Shown piece by piece: positions 1 to 14,285 of a stretch of 64,000 bases of DNA. How positions within the stretch are numbered: the stretch's first letter is position 1; every line of letters begins with the position of its first letter. The position numbers and the translations under genes are program-made. The notes beneath the pieces were generated by a model that was not told where the DNA came from, did no database searches, and saw only the letters and a list, made by a program, of their open reading frames with translations. The stretch covers positions 3,953,501 to 4,017,500 of the forward strand of contig NC_088921.1 of the NCBI RefSeq assembly GCF_038396675.1, in the 5' to 3' direction. Source of the stretch: Hydra vulgaris (taxonomy: Eukaryota > Cnidaria > Hydrozoa > Anthoathecata > Hydridae).

Positions 1-720
1 TATTTTAAAATTTTCATTAATTTTCTAAATTATTTAAAGGATTATTTTTTATTTAAAGGATCAAAATATATTATTAATAAATAATTTTAACAATTATAAT
101 ATATATAATTATTAGTTTTAATAATTATATAACTATTGTATTATTAATATATATAATTTTTATTAAATAACTTTATTAGTAATTATTCTAATATGAATAT
201 ATTTTTTCAAAACCTTTTTGAAATTTTTGTTATTGTTTTTTGTTAATTATATTTTTATTTCATTGTTCATGAAATATATAATCATAATTAAGATAAATAA
301 AAACTAGATAAATTTTTGTTATATTTTATTTAATGATTTAACTTTAAATATTTTTTAGAAGTTTTGAAACTCTCAAATTATTTGTAACGTTATGCAGAAA
401 ATTTTTCGTTTAATGTTTTTTGTATTTATTTTTATGTAATTTTATAGATATTTAATTTTGCTATGAAAAATTAAAATTATATTTGTTTTCGATTTACACA
501 ATATAAATTTATGTTTATGTCAATTATTTTCAGATGTTTAAGTTTTCGTCCATCTTTGTTTCTTTCAAAAATAATTTGTTGTCAACGTAATAATAAAATT
601 CGAAATTTTTGTAGAATTTTTCGTCGAAGTTATTTTGTTCGAAATATAAATTTTCAATTAAATAACGTTTGTTGTTAGGCCTAATTGATAATTAATTTTT
701 TATTTAATCTTTTTTAAATC
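1..720. other. AT-rich DNA, no gene seen
   Basis: Strongly AT-rich with many short homopolymer runs. No open frame of useful length, no RNA gene and no repeat with a clear unit is visible on either strand. Confidence 0.6.
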
Positions 721-1160
721 AACAGTTATGACCATAAATAATGAGAGTCGGTTGCGGTTAAAGGTGGGGTGGTATAATAAATTATAATGGTTCCATTGAA
801 CAAGGTAATTAAAAGGGTGGGATAGGTAATTCGATTAACAGGTAGTATTAAAGGTGGTAATAATGGTGTGTTAGTTAATGGTATGAGGTAAAATAATTTT
901 ATAATTTTTGTAAATGAACAAGGTGGTACTAAGGGTGAGATGTGTACACGGGGTGATGATAAATTATAATGGTTTAATTAAACAAGATTGTTTAAAGGGT
1001 CGAATATCTGGGTCAAATAACATTTGAGTTATAAGGGTGGTAATGGTGTGTAATTGAACACAAGTGGTAATGATGTTGGTATGGGGTAAAGGGACTTTAT
1101 AAGTCTTCGTAAATGACAAAATGATACGTAATAATAAACTAAGAGTAGATGGATACGTGG
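720..1160. repeat. Degenerate long-period repeat
   Basis: G-rich on this strand (ggtggtaa, aagggtgg). Blocks recur about 180-195 bp apart: ATAAATTATAATGGTT is seen near 776 and 957, and a block reading TAT-GRGGTAAA followed by TTATAA and CGTAAATGA-like sequence near 884 and 1079. This looks like an old tandem duplication, too diverged to name. No coding signal is seen. Confidence 0.4.
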
Positions 1161-1161
1161 T

Positions 1162-1425
1162 TCTCAATAACAGATATTAAGGTTTGGTGGGAGCGGTATC
1201 AATGGTATATATATATTTTTTTTACTGGTAACTTTTTAATTCCGAGTTGTTCAATAACAGATATTAAAGGTTTGGTGGGAGAGGTATCAATAGCATATAA
1301 TTTTTTTTTTACCGGTGACTTTAATTCCGAGTTGTTCAATAACAGATATTAAGGTTTGGTGGGAGAGGTATCAAAGGTATTTTTTTTTTTTTAACGGTGA
1401 CTTTTTAATTCCGAGTTGTTCAATA
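1162..1425. repeat. Three-copy tandem repeat, about 85 bp unit
   Basis: Three consecutive units begin with TCAATAACAGATATTAA and end with AATTCCGAGTTG. CAATAACAG occurs at 1165, 1252 and 1337, and a partial CAATATTGG follows at 1421, giving periods of 87, 85 and 84 bp. The units differ mainly in the length of a central T run. Apparent short open frames here are by-products of the repeat. Confidence 0.85.
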
Positions 1426-2329
1426 TTGGGGTTTTAAGTGACAAAAAAAAATCTTTGTAAATGAAAATAATGATATTTTTTTTTAGTTTCTAGGCTTCTT
1501 TATAGGATTCGTTAACTTTAAAGGATAAAATTTCGATTATATAGGAATAAACTTTACGATTTTCTTATTGTTTACAAAATTCGGATCGATCGTTGCTAAT
1601 AAATGATGCCGTTGTTTTTCAATACTCTTTAAATTTAATACCGTGTTTTCATAACGCAATGTGAATTATAAATCAGAAGTAGCAATTGCATTGATAAAGT
1701 ATTTTAATATATGACAAGAGCATTCATAAGACAATGTGTTATGTGATGATGAATCTCCTGATATAAAACTTTATAAACGTGCAGTTTAATAACGATATTT
1801 ATTTTTGCTCCCATTTAACAATAATCTGAAAACAATTTATTTTCATCAATTTTATCAAAAAATATTTTTTCTGTCAATCTATTTTTTTTTTAAAAAAAAC
1901 TAAAATACTTATGTTACAATTACAATTTATGATTATAAGATTTAAATTTTATACAAAAATGTTACTTTAGTGATTTTAAAAAATCGTTAACATTTGTATC
2001 TGCATCAGAAAGTTTATAACACCAGTTGTCTGTATTCTTTTGTCTTCTTAAAAATTGCTAAAACAAATAATTGGTATTGTTAATTACTACAATTATCAGC
2101 AATAATCTGCGCAAAATACTCTTCTGAATGCAAATTTACCACATCAATATAGTGATTTAGAATCATTTTTTAAATCGAAAGTTTCTTGCATGTCAATTAT
2201 GACATAAATAAAATAGTAATTTCCGAGTTTTTTATTATTTACTTAAGTCAAAAAATTTAGATTGCTAAAAACTACCCATAAATCTACTTAAAATTACTTT
2301 AAATTTTTTTTAGTTTGGTTTATTCATGG
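1426..2329. other. Unannotated AT-rich DNA
   Basis: Nothing recognisable: no long frame, no inverted ends, no tRNA-like head. It separates the tandem repeat from the retrotransposon remnant. Confidence 0.5.
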
Positions 2330-3800
2330 TCAACAAAATTTACAAGTTGTTGACAAAGCGCGGCACACCAGGTCTCTCTATTATGAAAATACAGTTTTTC
2401 GATTTCAGCTAAAGTGAAGATGCCAGAGCAGAGAAAGTTCATGTTTGAAATTGTTCAAGTACTTTGCCTCCACCGCATTTTCAGTTACGTAATTCCATGA
2501 TTTTACAACACGGTTGGTGAGGTAGTTGTTTTTTTCAGCTCAGTTTTGAACAAGTTGTACTTTTAGTTGTTTAGTGTGTCCTTGTGGCCAAATGCTGTAC
2601 TTTAAAGATTTGATATTTCGTTAAAGTTGTGGGACCTGGAAGTTAACTTTGTCGATTTTGCTCATGATTTTATATTGCTCGATAAAGTCTCTTCTTACTC
2701 ATCGTTCAGTTAGTGTTTTCTGGTTAAGGCTTAAATGTCTCTGAGTATACGGAAGATGTTTTAAGGTGGCAATATGTTTTGTGGCTTGCTCGAGTTTGGC
2801 TATGTCTTGAGCTAAAAACGATGACTTGTACTGCAAAATTGTAGATGCGGGCGAACGTACGAAAAATACAGTGTGCGCTATAATGCAGAACTTCAACCTC
2901 GAAAAGTCTTCTTGAGCCTGCCAAGCACTTGGTTGCCAGCTGATGCAGCCACGCAGATTTGTTTTTAACTTTTAGACGCTAGTCATAAAAAGGCCTTGGT
3001 CTCGTTCAGATGACGTGCACGATAGCTGATGCAGTTGGCCTACCAAGTTATTACTTGTATAAATTGCATTCAATTTTTGTTGTTGCTGCGCCCAGTGTGC
3101 ATGACTTTGTCATGGTTTAATTCGACGACTTCAATTATTTTACAGTTGCCTGCATACATTATAAAGTGGTGTCCTATTTTGTTTGCCAAATTGTTTCTCC
3201 ACGCAACGGCCTTGTTCGTCAAGTTTCGTGTTTCGGAGTTATAGAGTTGAGAGAGGGTTATAACCACAATTATATAGCCTCCTCGTCTGTAGTGGTCTTC
3301 TGGGACTTGGGGAAATAAATTAACAAAAAAAATAAAAAATAATAAAAAATCGTATATGTAGATAAGGAAAAGAAGTAGCCCAAGAACAGATTCATGTGGC
3401 AAACCGCTAGATACTGTTTTCCAATCGAATTTATTGTTTTCAATGGCTACATGTTGTAGGAGGTTGGTTGGCCAGCTCTTGATCCATTTATGCAAGTTTT
3501 CGGACACTCCATAGGGTTTGAGATTATGCAGCAGACGACGGTGCGTTACTTTATCGAATGCTTTATCAAAGTCTGTGAATAAGATATCGGTTGCAAGCAA
3601 CTTCAGTCAGGCTGTCGGTAGTTTCAAGTTGGTTTGTGACGCAACCTTTTCCCTTTCAGAACCCGTGTCGAGCAGAGCTGATGAGTTTATTTTTTTCAAG
3701 TGGTCAGTAATGTGTCTGTGTACAATTCATTCCATTACCTTGCGAGGGACAGAAGTGCGTGAGATAGGTCGATAGTTTGAGGAGAAATTGCAATTAAACA
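2330..3800 (-). pseudogene. Decayed non-LTR retrotransposon reverse transcriptase
   Basis: Read on the minus strand, pieces of a reverse transcriptase follow in family order. Near 3775-3700 there is NYRPIS-like sequence (NFSSNYRPISRTSVPRK). At 3600-3400 there is a block with TDFDKAFDKV, YGVSENLHKWI, VSSGLPHESVLGLLLFLIYI. Then come a degraded catalytic box (MYAGNCKII where FADD is expected) near 3170, and a distal block near 2900 resembling the C-terminal region of jockey/CR1-type RTs. Many stops and frame changes and loss of the catalytic Asp pair make it non-functional. A truncated SINE is inserted between the LFLIYI block and the catalytic box. The clade (CR1/jockey/L2 group) is inferred from motif style only. 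Confidence 0.8.
3188..3350 (+). mobile_element. 5'-truncated SINE inside the dead RT
   Basis: From TTGTTTCTCCACGCAACGG to a run of A-rich sequence, this matches the non-tRNA body of the full-length SINEs at 21347 and 22402 and of the reverse copy at 62197: the shared blocks are CGGCCTTGTTCGTCAAG, GTTATAACCACAA and GTAGTGGTCTTCT. The tRNA-like head is missing. The A-rich tail at 3312-3350 sets the orientation. No clear target duplication is visible. Confidence 0.8.
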
Positions 3801-3805
3801 ACTTA

Positions 3806-6189
3806 GGTGGTTTCTATGTGATCAAAACTTTTTATTTATTAATTTTTTCAAAAGTAGGTACAGAATGTGTAAAAAAAAATATTTTTTCGAACTCCAAAAA
3901 TATATTGATGATCACATAGAAGCCTATAGAGTCAAAATAACCCCAAAAAATAGTGTTTACTCGAAACAAAATTTATTAAAAGATTTTGCTTCTAGTAAAA
4001 GTTATGCTTCAAAACAACTGTATTTTCGAAAAATCTGCTATTAGGCCTCTAATATTAGTTCCCTAACCACGACTTACAAAAAATAAACTTATTTGAAAAA
4101 AACTCAGGCATTAGCAGTACACTGGATGAATAAGCCCAAAAATTTCAAGTTATCACTATTAATTCAACATTTATGATGTTTTTCGTGAGACAATTTTCTT
4201 GAAAAACGGTTTGGTAGAAAATCAAAAAGCAAGAAAGTAAATTTGTTTTTAAAACTAAAATCCTCCTTTTAATTAAGTTTCTCCTCCCTCTTTATCTCTT
4301 TGTTCAATAAACCCTTCTTGATGGCTTTTAGTTTGTTTTTTTTTGCTTTAGTCTTACCTGATGTTGTAATAAGTAAAATTTGGATGCTGTGTCGGTTCAT
4401 TTTTTCAGATATAATATTAAAATAGACACCGGTCTGTATTCCAAGTTTTTTATATAATTTTTTTTTTATAAAATTGACCTTCGTTGAATTGGAGAATAGA
4501 GAGAATTAGAAAAGTTGGTACACTGATGAAGGATAGCTATTCTTCATCATTGTACCAACTATTGTACCTAACCACTTTTTCATAGTGTAAACTTTTTCAT
4601 TGACTTCTTCGAATGGCAATACCATAATAATTTGTTATTAAATTGATGGAATTGTTTGTCAATTTTCCTTTTTCACCAAATGGTGATGAGGTATTTTTAT
4701 ATTCTTGTACTAGTATTCTAATTCGAGAACCTTTTCGTCTGTTTACATGTTCAATACATTCAAGTTTAACAGGTGTAATACCAAACTGTGCTTCGTAGGG
4801 TTTGAAGTAAACAACTTCTTTGTAAGAAACTGTGTCTATATCTCTAAGATACTCATTATAAACTAGTTTATTTCGACTCACAGATTGCTGAAATATATTA
4901 ATAGCACCTGAGGATTCCATTGCTCCTGATGACTTTTGATGTTAATTTTACAATTATGTGCAACATTAAAATTTGTGTATTCTATTGTCCCTTTTTGTCC
5001 ACCTCATATTATACACTGCCTGCAATGTTTTGATAAAACAATAACATCCAAACACTTTCCTTTGCTTACTGCTGCCACTACAACGTTTAACGAGGAGTGT
5101 CCTCTTTTTTGCCAAGTTCCATCAATCAATAAACGGCAAGAATGCATACATGGGGCAATTTCTTCCATTTTTCTTTCATTTGCATACTTTCTAGTGCAGA
5201 ATTTTCGTATGCAGAAAATAACTTATTATTAGTATTTCTAAAGGAAGTATTAAATGTTGAGTGCATATTCATACACCGTACAAATGTTTTAATCGATTTG
5301 TGCTCTTTACCAATTTCTCGAAATGCCATAACCAATCGAACATTAATTTCACTTGGTTTACAACCATACATTTTTTCAGAAGCACTAAAAGTTGAAGTAT
5401 ACTTGTGACTTTTATTTTTACATTTTCTACAAAAGTAAACAATTTTATGAGAAAATTCCTTTTTATCATCCAAACTATTAGATATTGTGACATTGGCTTC
5501 CCCACATTCTTGACATTTGTTTCTTACTTCTATCATTTCCATAAGTATTTTAAAATTTATAAATAAAAAATAATCATCACTACTTCCAGAATGTTCAGCT
5601 GGTTTAATGGTAAATTTTTTTTAGTGATATTTTCAATATTTACATTTTTTTTTATTTCCATTGATACCACATTTATTATTTACAATATGTACAGATTTTT
5701 TACAACCACGAGCCCCAACACCCTTTCTTGATGACTTTCTTTTGTTATTTCAAAAGTTTCCCATATTAAATCTTTATTATTTTACTAGAATCTAGCTAAA
5801 ATGATAAATAATTTCTACAAAACACATAAGAAAACAGCAAAAAATAAAAAAAGTTATTATAAAAAAGCCTGCATACTGTTTGCACTTTGCAACAGCATAA
5901 CTTAAAATTATTAAATATTTAACAACTTGGACGTGCAAGGCAACATTAGAATAGCAAAAGAGATGTACTAGTTTAAGTTTTAAGGTACATTTAAGATAAT
6001 AACTAAAAAAATAAAACGGTTGCTATGGCTGTTGCTAGGCACTAAAATTATACCATCCTGTATAAAATAGTAAATATTGTTAAAAGCATAAACAAACAGA
6101 AAGAACGTTATATTTTACATTAGAATATCTTTTTTGCCAAAAAATCAATTTTTGAAAAAATTTTGACTTTTGATTATGAAGAAACCACC
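3806..6189. mobile_element. TIR transposon with Mutator-like transposase remnant
   Basis: The ends are imperfect inverted repeats starting GGTGGTTTCT, then about five mismatched bases, then ATCAAAA. Both are flanked by TTA, a possible 3-bp target duplication. The interior carries a degenerate minus-strand transposase and a 19-bp inverted pair (4513-4531 with 4542-4560, one mismatch). It is inserted just upstream, in the coding sense, of the dead RT. Boundaries are inferred from the inverted match. Confidence 0.65.
4597..5760 (-). pseudogene. Mutator-like transposase (PF20700-type), degraded
   Basis: Minus-strand pieces in order: an N-terminal MGNF...RKGVGARGC start near 5760 with stops; a zinc-binding stretch (CQECGEAN ... 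FCRKCKNKS); then AFREIGKEHKSIKTFVRCMNM; then, in another frame around 5125-4990, LLIDGTWQKRGHSSLNVVV with KCLDVIVLSKHCRQC; and finally GAINIFQQSV, KLECIEHVNRRKGSRIR and NLITNYYGIAIRRS. This order and these motifs match the animal family usually annotated as 'Mutator-like transposase domain'. That naming is from memory of the family, not a search. Several stops and frame changes, and no C-terminal continuation, make it non-functional. Confidence 0.7.
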
Positions 6190-6952
6190 TTAGAGTATAA
6201 TTTAAAATTATTTAAGTGATTAACTATTAACTATAAAATTTTAAGATTTCTATTCACAGTGGACCAGAGAGACCGCCAGGTTTTATGTCGTGTCAATTGA
6301 ATCAAACCGTTTTTATTCAAGAGTATTTTTAGTTTATATGTAGAAAAAAGGGTTTTTGAAATTAAAATAAAGTGCTAAGGGCCAAAAATGGGCCAAAACA
6401 GGGTGTTAAGATAGTTTCCACCTACCCATTTTTTCAATTGATTATGATTGAAAATATTATACTGATTAGAAATCATATAAAAACATAGGTCTGAAAGTTA
6501 CTAAAAAGTGTTTTTTTTTACATTAGAAGTTAAAAATATTTGAATTAAAATATAAAAAACCAACTTCTTTTTAAAAATTCCTTTTTGCGCCTTTAAAAAT
6601 TTAACAGAAATGAAGTAACTATTTACGGTGTCTGAAAAAACTGGTTTTTATTACCATCAATTGCTGAAAAATGTTTGAATAATAATTATATAGAAGAAAT
6701 TTAGAAGCTGATATTTTTTAAATGATGAAAATAACACTAAATTATAAAAATATAAAATAAATGATAATTTTTATTTATAAACAAATGTTAACTAAAAATA
6801 ACAAATTAGGCAACATTAAAAGTATAATTCTTTCGCATAGCAAATAAAATCCAGGGTGCGCGATTATATAAAGAAATTTATATAATCGCAAAAAAGATAG
6901 CTTAAAAAGGGTTTTATATGTGGATATTGTGCTTTTATATTACTTTTCATAA

Positions 6953-6955
<3 letters not shown>

Positions 6956-7034
<79 letters not shown>
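6956..7034. repeat. (TA)n microsatellite
   Basis: Nearly pure TA dinucleotides upstream of exon 1 of the transposase-like gene. Confidence 0.95.
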
Positions 7035-7038
<4 letters not shown>

Positions 7039-7177
7039 ATTGATTTTATAAGATCTAATTTATTTTTTTTTATATTAAATAAAACTATATATTTATATTT
7101 TAATATTTTTTGTATAATATCTTATATTGCAGATTATAAAAAATATAGCGTATTTAGTTCTTTTTTAACTTGTTTAA

Positions 7178-9539
<2,362 letters not shown>

Positions 9540-9987
9540 TTGGTTTATGTTCCATATATCAGTAATATTTATAAATATTAGTCGTTTTATTGTTTTAAAT
9601 TTTATTCAATTTATCTAAATAAATTAAAGAAAAAAGATTGATAAATAAAAAATAATCTAAAAAAGTAAAAGAGTTTTATACTTTTTATTAGATCCTGGGG
9701 GCGCTGTATCTGACTAATGAAATATAATAATTTTAAAATAATTTTGCAAATATAAACTTCTAAACTAAATGCAGGGAGAAAAAAAAATTATAATTGAAAA
9801 AAAAAATCTTAAATGGGTTTGGGGCCCCTCAATCTTCCCTTTTGCCCCATTTGGGACCCTTAGCACTTGGTTTAGATTTTAAAAACAACTTTTTCTATTA
9901 TTATAAAATAAATACTCTTAAATAAAAAAAGTTTTGTTTAATTGACACGACATAAAACCTGGCGGTCTCTCTGGTCCACTGTGTATT

Positions 9988-10837
9988 CTGCATTTTTTTT
10001 TAAGCTACAAAATAATTTTTAATGTAAACCCATAAAAAAAAACTAAGCGCGAATAAGATTTGTATTTAATATCATTTGTTTACCAACACATGATATTTTT
10101 ATTAAAAGTTCTTCATTTTCATTTTCCAATATTGGAACAATGAAAAAAAAGTAGAGGTCAATAATTTTAACAGAAAAGTGAAAAAGGCACTTGAAATGCA
10201 ACGCCATTAATGCGCACCTTCAGTCGGCGGTCTGAATGAGAATGACGGAGATTTGAATCAGGATGACGGTGGTCTGAATCAGAACGACGTCACGACTTTC
10301 TTTTGGAAACAGGTTTTAATATTTGAATGAAAAGAAATTATTTCATTGATTTGCTTTTGTTTTGATTTTTGTTTTTAACAATTTTTACATAAATATTCAA
10401 AAAACAGTGGGCGCCTATATTTTATAGAACTTTACAAACAGTATCATCAACACGATTTAATAATAAACAATATCATTAAATATAAACTTATTAAAACTAT
10501 AAACAAATCTGCAATTATCTGATTCTTCGCTCTTAAGTTTCTTACAAAGTTTCTCAACGTTCTAATAGATGTTTTTTATAACTTGTCGCTATGAAAATAG
10601 CTGTTTTTTAAAAAATTCAACGCAGACATTCATGATATAGGTCTTTCTAGATTGGTTAATTACTAGTAAAAATTTATTAAATTACTTCTTCATTTTTTTT
10701 TAAACAACAAAACATTGAAATGTTATTATAAACTATATTGAGATTTCCATACTAAAAAAAAAAAATAATTAACAAAAAGAGTGTAACAAAAATAGTCAAA
10801 ACTATTAACAATACCATAACATTAAAAAAAAAAACAC
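9988..10837. other. Intergenic DNA
   Basis: Unremarkable apart from the 21-bp tandem repeat at 10229-10291. No further gene is seen. Confidence 0.5.
10229..10291 (+). repeat. 21-bp tandem repeat, three units, frame-preserving
   Basis: Three units of GGTCTGAATGAGAATGACGGA type follow directly. The period is a multiple of three, and on the plus strand the units read as a seven-residue repeat (GLNENDG, DLNQDDG, GLNQNDV) followed by a short open tail. It may be a remnant of a coding repeat or a GC-richer minisatellite; nothing adjoining supports a gene. Confidence 0.75.
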
Positions 10838-10989
10838 TTAATAAATGTACATATCAAATGTCACAAACAAATAATCAGCAGTATCTCTAGTGTTTTCTAC
10901 CAAGAAAGTTAGACGTGCATGACTAACTTGTGCAGTTTTATTTTCCTTGTTTCTGGCTGCAACAGCTTCAATAGTCTCAGACAAAGAAC
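10838..10989 (-). CDS. Probable last exon of the TSP1-repeat gene
   Basis: On the minus strand an AAATAG acceptor is followed by 152 open nucleotides ending in TAA. Entered in phase 1, the phase shown by the upstream TSP1 exons, it reads GSLSETIEAVAARNKENK... and ends ...LFVTFDMYIY. The tail is not a TSP1 domain and I do not recognise it. It has no signal or membrane segment. The support is phase fit, position downstream of the TSP1 exons and a good acceptor. Whether it joins them in a transcript is inference. Confidence 0.45.
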
Positions 10990-11298
10990 CTATTTGATGA
11001 TACTAAAAATACATAGTAATAGAAGCACCATGAATTATTATTTTATGTACAGGTTGTGACATAAGTAGGTTTTTTTAAATGTTATTAGTAATGAATGCAA
11101 ATAGATATTCAGATTTCTGATTGAAAATCTACATCCGGTCCTGTAGTCGTGCTACGTTTATTCTGATTTAGGTTCTCTTTGTGGTACACTATAAATAAGG
11201 TAATAAATACATTACAGCATATACAATACCAACAAAAATGTCTAACCTTGAAGTGTTTTTGTGAAACATAGTGTAAACAATTTGTGTGTGTTTATGTG

Positions 11299-11682
<384 letters not shown>

Positions 11683-12082
11683 AACAATTTTAAAAGAAAT
11701 TCTACAAAATAGAGTGCTCAATCTTCTTAAAAGAACAGAGCAATTATAAATTAGTAGAAAATCACTTAACGAAAATTTTTTACATTTTACACTGTGCTTT
11801 ATCAATAAAAACTCATCAGAAATGAATGATCAAATTAATAAAACTTCAATTTATACCAAAAATTAAACTACAACTTCCTGTAATGTATATAAAAAAAAGA
11901 AGGGCGGAGAAAAATTGACCCCCCCCCCTCCTTATGGATCATCCATAAATGTATGGATATTATACCATAATATTATTATTTATTTAGTACCTAAATTACA
12001 GGATTAGTTAAACTTTTACTGTATTGGCACAAAATAACTATGAACAAAAATTTATATAGAATCAAAGCAATACAAAACTTAC

Positions 12083-12203
12083 CTGGACAAAGTACTCCAC
12101 TATTATAAGCCATAGTTTGAGAAACAGCGCAACCACCTCCTAATGTGATTAGACTGACATGATTCAGAGCAACTACTCCATGCACTCCATGCACCATAAG
12201 TAC
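12083..12203 (-). pseudogene. TSP1 exon with internal deletions
   Basis: It is closely related to the exon at 20472-20645: it shares the start TYGAWSAWSSCSESCQSN and the end ...SGVLCPG, with canonical splice sites (CAG acceptor; donor CCAG followed by GTAAGT). Compared with that exon it lacks about 47 bp after CAGTCTAATC and another 6 bp, 53 in total. That is not a multiple of three, so the frame is lost and the conserved Arg-Cys section of the domain is missing. It cannot encode a normal TSP1 domain if spliced in. Confidence 0.7.
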
Positions 12204-12378
12204 CTGTTTTTATTAAAAACTTTTTTTCAAATAAGCCATTTAATGAAAAAACAAGTTGCAAAAAAAAAAAAAAAAGTTAAAAAGCCAGTTTAATTTTTAT
12301 TTTTCAAATTATTTCAAAAATATTATTTTACATTGATTTTTGTTGATAAACTGACTATTTCAGTATTTGAACACGCAC

Positions 12379-12543
12379 CTGGACAATAAACTTGCACATT
12401 GCAATTTTGAGTATCAGTCAACACTGCTCCATTACAATTGTCATTAAAAGTAGCACCAACACATTGACGATTTCTTGTCTGAGTAGGTGAAGTGAAACGT
12501 AACTGACAACTTGCTGAACATGCTCCCCGTGCACTAATAAAAT
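12379..12543 (-). CDS. TSP1-domain exon (thrombospondin type-1 repeat)
   Basis: An open 165-nt exon with phase 1 at both ends, flanked by TTTAG and CCAG-GTGCG. The sequence reads FISARGACSASCQLRF, then TQTRNRQCVGATF, then NCNVQVYCPG. CSASC, RxRQC and the closing CxxxxxCPG match the TSP1 fold, six Cys in all. The Trp ladder of the first strand is weak (ISARGAC where WSxWGxC is usual). TSP1 domains act in secreted or surface proteins, binding glycans and matrix. Which full-length protein this belongs to cannot be told here. Confidence 0.7.
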
Positions 12544-13081
12544 CTAAAATGTAACCAAAAATATAGGAAAATGCATGCAGTAACAAACCTAACTACTAAC
12601 AGGATGATTTCCAAAAAGTTTTTCTAGTTTTTTAAAACCACTTAGTTCTTAGGTCACTACAAATTTTTTTAAAAACTTATAATGCTCTCTTAACGTAAAA
12701 TTTCAATGTCTTTTAAAATTCAATATTTATTAAGAAATTTAAAAAAAAACATTTTCTTTAAACTTTATCCCACAAACAGCTGCTCATCGTTATAAAAGTA
12801 TAAGGACCTGAACCTGACTGTACCTATTTTTAACTATCATTTTTTCATTTATATTAAAATTTTAAAGAAATAACAATTATATATTACATACTAATAAATT
12901 TCACTTTTATAATTGTAAACGAAATTATATGAGATGGACTTATAGAGAATCGAGGAATTTATTTTATTTTTATTTAAAAATTTATTTAAAAATTTAAAAT
13001 AAGTAAAACCTATTTTTTACATGTTAATAACTGAATAAAAAGCACATTAATTTCGTTTTTATAATAATAAAGGAAAGTCCC

Positions 13082-13255
13082 CTAGACAAGATACTCAAGT
13101 ATTACAGTTTTGAATTTGAAAGCTTGTTTTAGGACAACTACCATTCAATGTAGCATCAAGACGTTGCCGAGTCTGAGTTTGAATTAGAGAAACATTTGGA
13201 TTGGACTGACAACTTTCTGAGCAAGCTCTCCATGTACTTCATGCACCATAATTAC
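13082..13255 (-). pseudogene. TSP1 exon with stops and a lost splice donor
   Basis: It has the same length (174 nt) and acceptor style as the exon at 20472-20645 and reads NYGA-stop-STWRACSESCQSNPN. The first Trp codon is TGA, a second TGA interrupts near the end (NCNT-stop-VSCL), the conserved RxC reads RQR, and the donor reads TAG-GGGAC instead of GT. Four independent defects make this a dead exon. Confidence 0.8.
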
Positions 13256-13437
13256 CTATTGTTAAAAAAATTTATTTGCAAAAGCTATAAATAAATTTAT
13301 TTTTCCCGGTGGATATGTATTTATATTTTTTGCAAAAATGCATTGATAATTAAAACTCATTCTGATACTGTCTTGGAAAACAGTTGAGTATGTTTGCAAA
13401 TATATAAAAAAATTCAGATATAAAAAACATCTCTCAC

Positions 13438-13658
13438 CTAAACAAGGAACATTTTGATAAAAATGTTTCTTGTTCAGGTGAGAGATGTTCCTTGTACAAA
13501 GCTGTTGATCATTTAAACTGACATTATTACAGCCTACATAATTGGATTCCACATAGAAGTACCAATACAAGTTTGGCTTCTATATTGATATGGACCATTG
13601 ACTTGAGTGTTACAGGAGGCAGAACAGGCATTCCAAGAACCCCAACCACTCAATATTC
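13438..13658 (-). pseudogene. TSP1 exon frameshifted and carrying an inverted duplication
   Basis: The exon opens ILSGWGSWNACSASCNTQVNGPYQYRSQTC, a good TSP1 start with both Trp and CSASC. After TCIGTS the frame is lost by one base: the next frame gives NYVGCNNVSLNDQQLC. Near its 3' end a 30-bp inverted pair (13426-13455 with 13460-13489, two mismatches) inserts a fold-back copy of the exon end and donor, so the expected NVPCLG end is duplicated in reverse. A GTGAGA donor remains at the far end. Confidence 0.7.
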
Positions 13659-14122
13659 CTATTTTGAAATTTTAGGAATAATTAATAGAGCAACCATAGT
13701 AAAAAAATACAATACTATTTGTTTTAGCATGTTTTAATTAAATTAGCATAATGTTTTATGTTGCATTGCTATATAGTTGTTAAACATATTTATCTTATAA
13801 TTTGCATGACTAAACATAAATGTAGCGATTGCTATTGAAACAATTACTAATGAATATAATAAAATTAATTAAATAACGTATGAAATGTAGTTGGATTTAA
13901 CTCCAAGATCTTAAACATTAAATTTACTATATGTGCACGACATTTGTTTCAAGGTAAAAATTGAATCAAAATGGTTTCTTTTTTTCTTTAAACAAGTTTG
14001 TGTTATTAAATAATATAATTTTGATATGATTTAATTATTTTTACTTATTTATTTTAAACAAAGCATATTTGAAACAATAGGCAAAGCGAAGCATATAATT
14101 AAAAAACATTTTATAATATTAC

Positions 14123-14282
14123 CTGGACAAAGAACCTCTGGATTACAGTTTTGAGTTAAAACTTGTCCATTACAGTTACCACCTAAAGAAGCTCCTGAAC
14201 AAGTACGAGTACTGGTTTGTGTTGGCACAGTATAATCCAGTTGACAAGAAACAAAACTGCAGCTTTCATGATAATAAGCATA
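14123..14282 (-). CDS. TSP1-like exon, first strand degenerate
   Basis: The open stretch reads ...ESCSFVSCQLDYTVPTQTSTRTCSGASLGG...LTQNCNPEVLCPG and ends in a CCAG-GTAATA donor in phase 1. RTC, GxCNG and CNPEVLCPG match the C-terminal two thirds of a TSP1 domain. The expected WSxW start is absent (YAYYHESC), and no acceptor gives phase 1 without a stop. It is either an exon that has lost its first part or one with a distant acceptor; possibly a pseudo-exon. Confidence 0.45.
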
Positions 14283-14285
14283 CTA

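Noticed and set aside
6255..6298. True RAG-type recombination signal at the CACAGTG terminus
   Set aside because: The heptamer matches, but no nonamer lies at 12 or 23 bp and the flanking duplication is 4 bp rather than 5. The resemblance is kept only as a point of interest.
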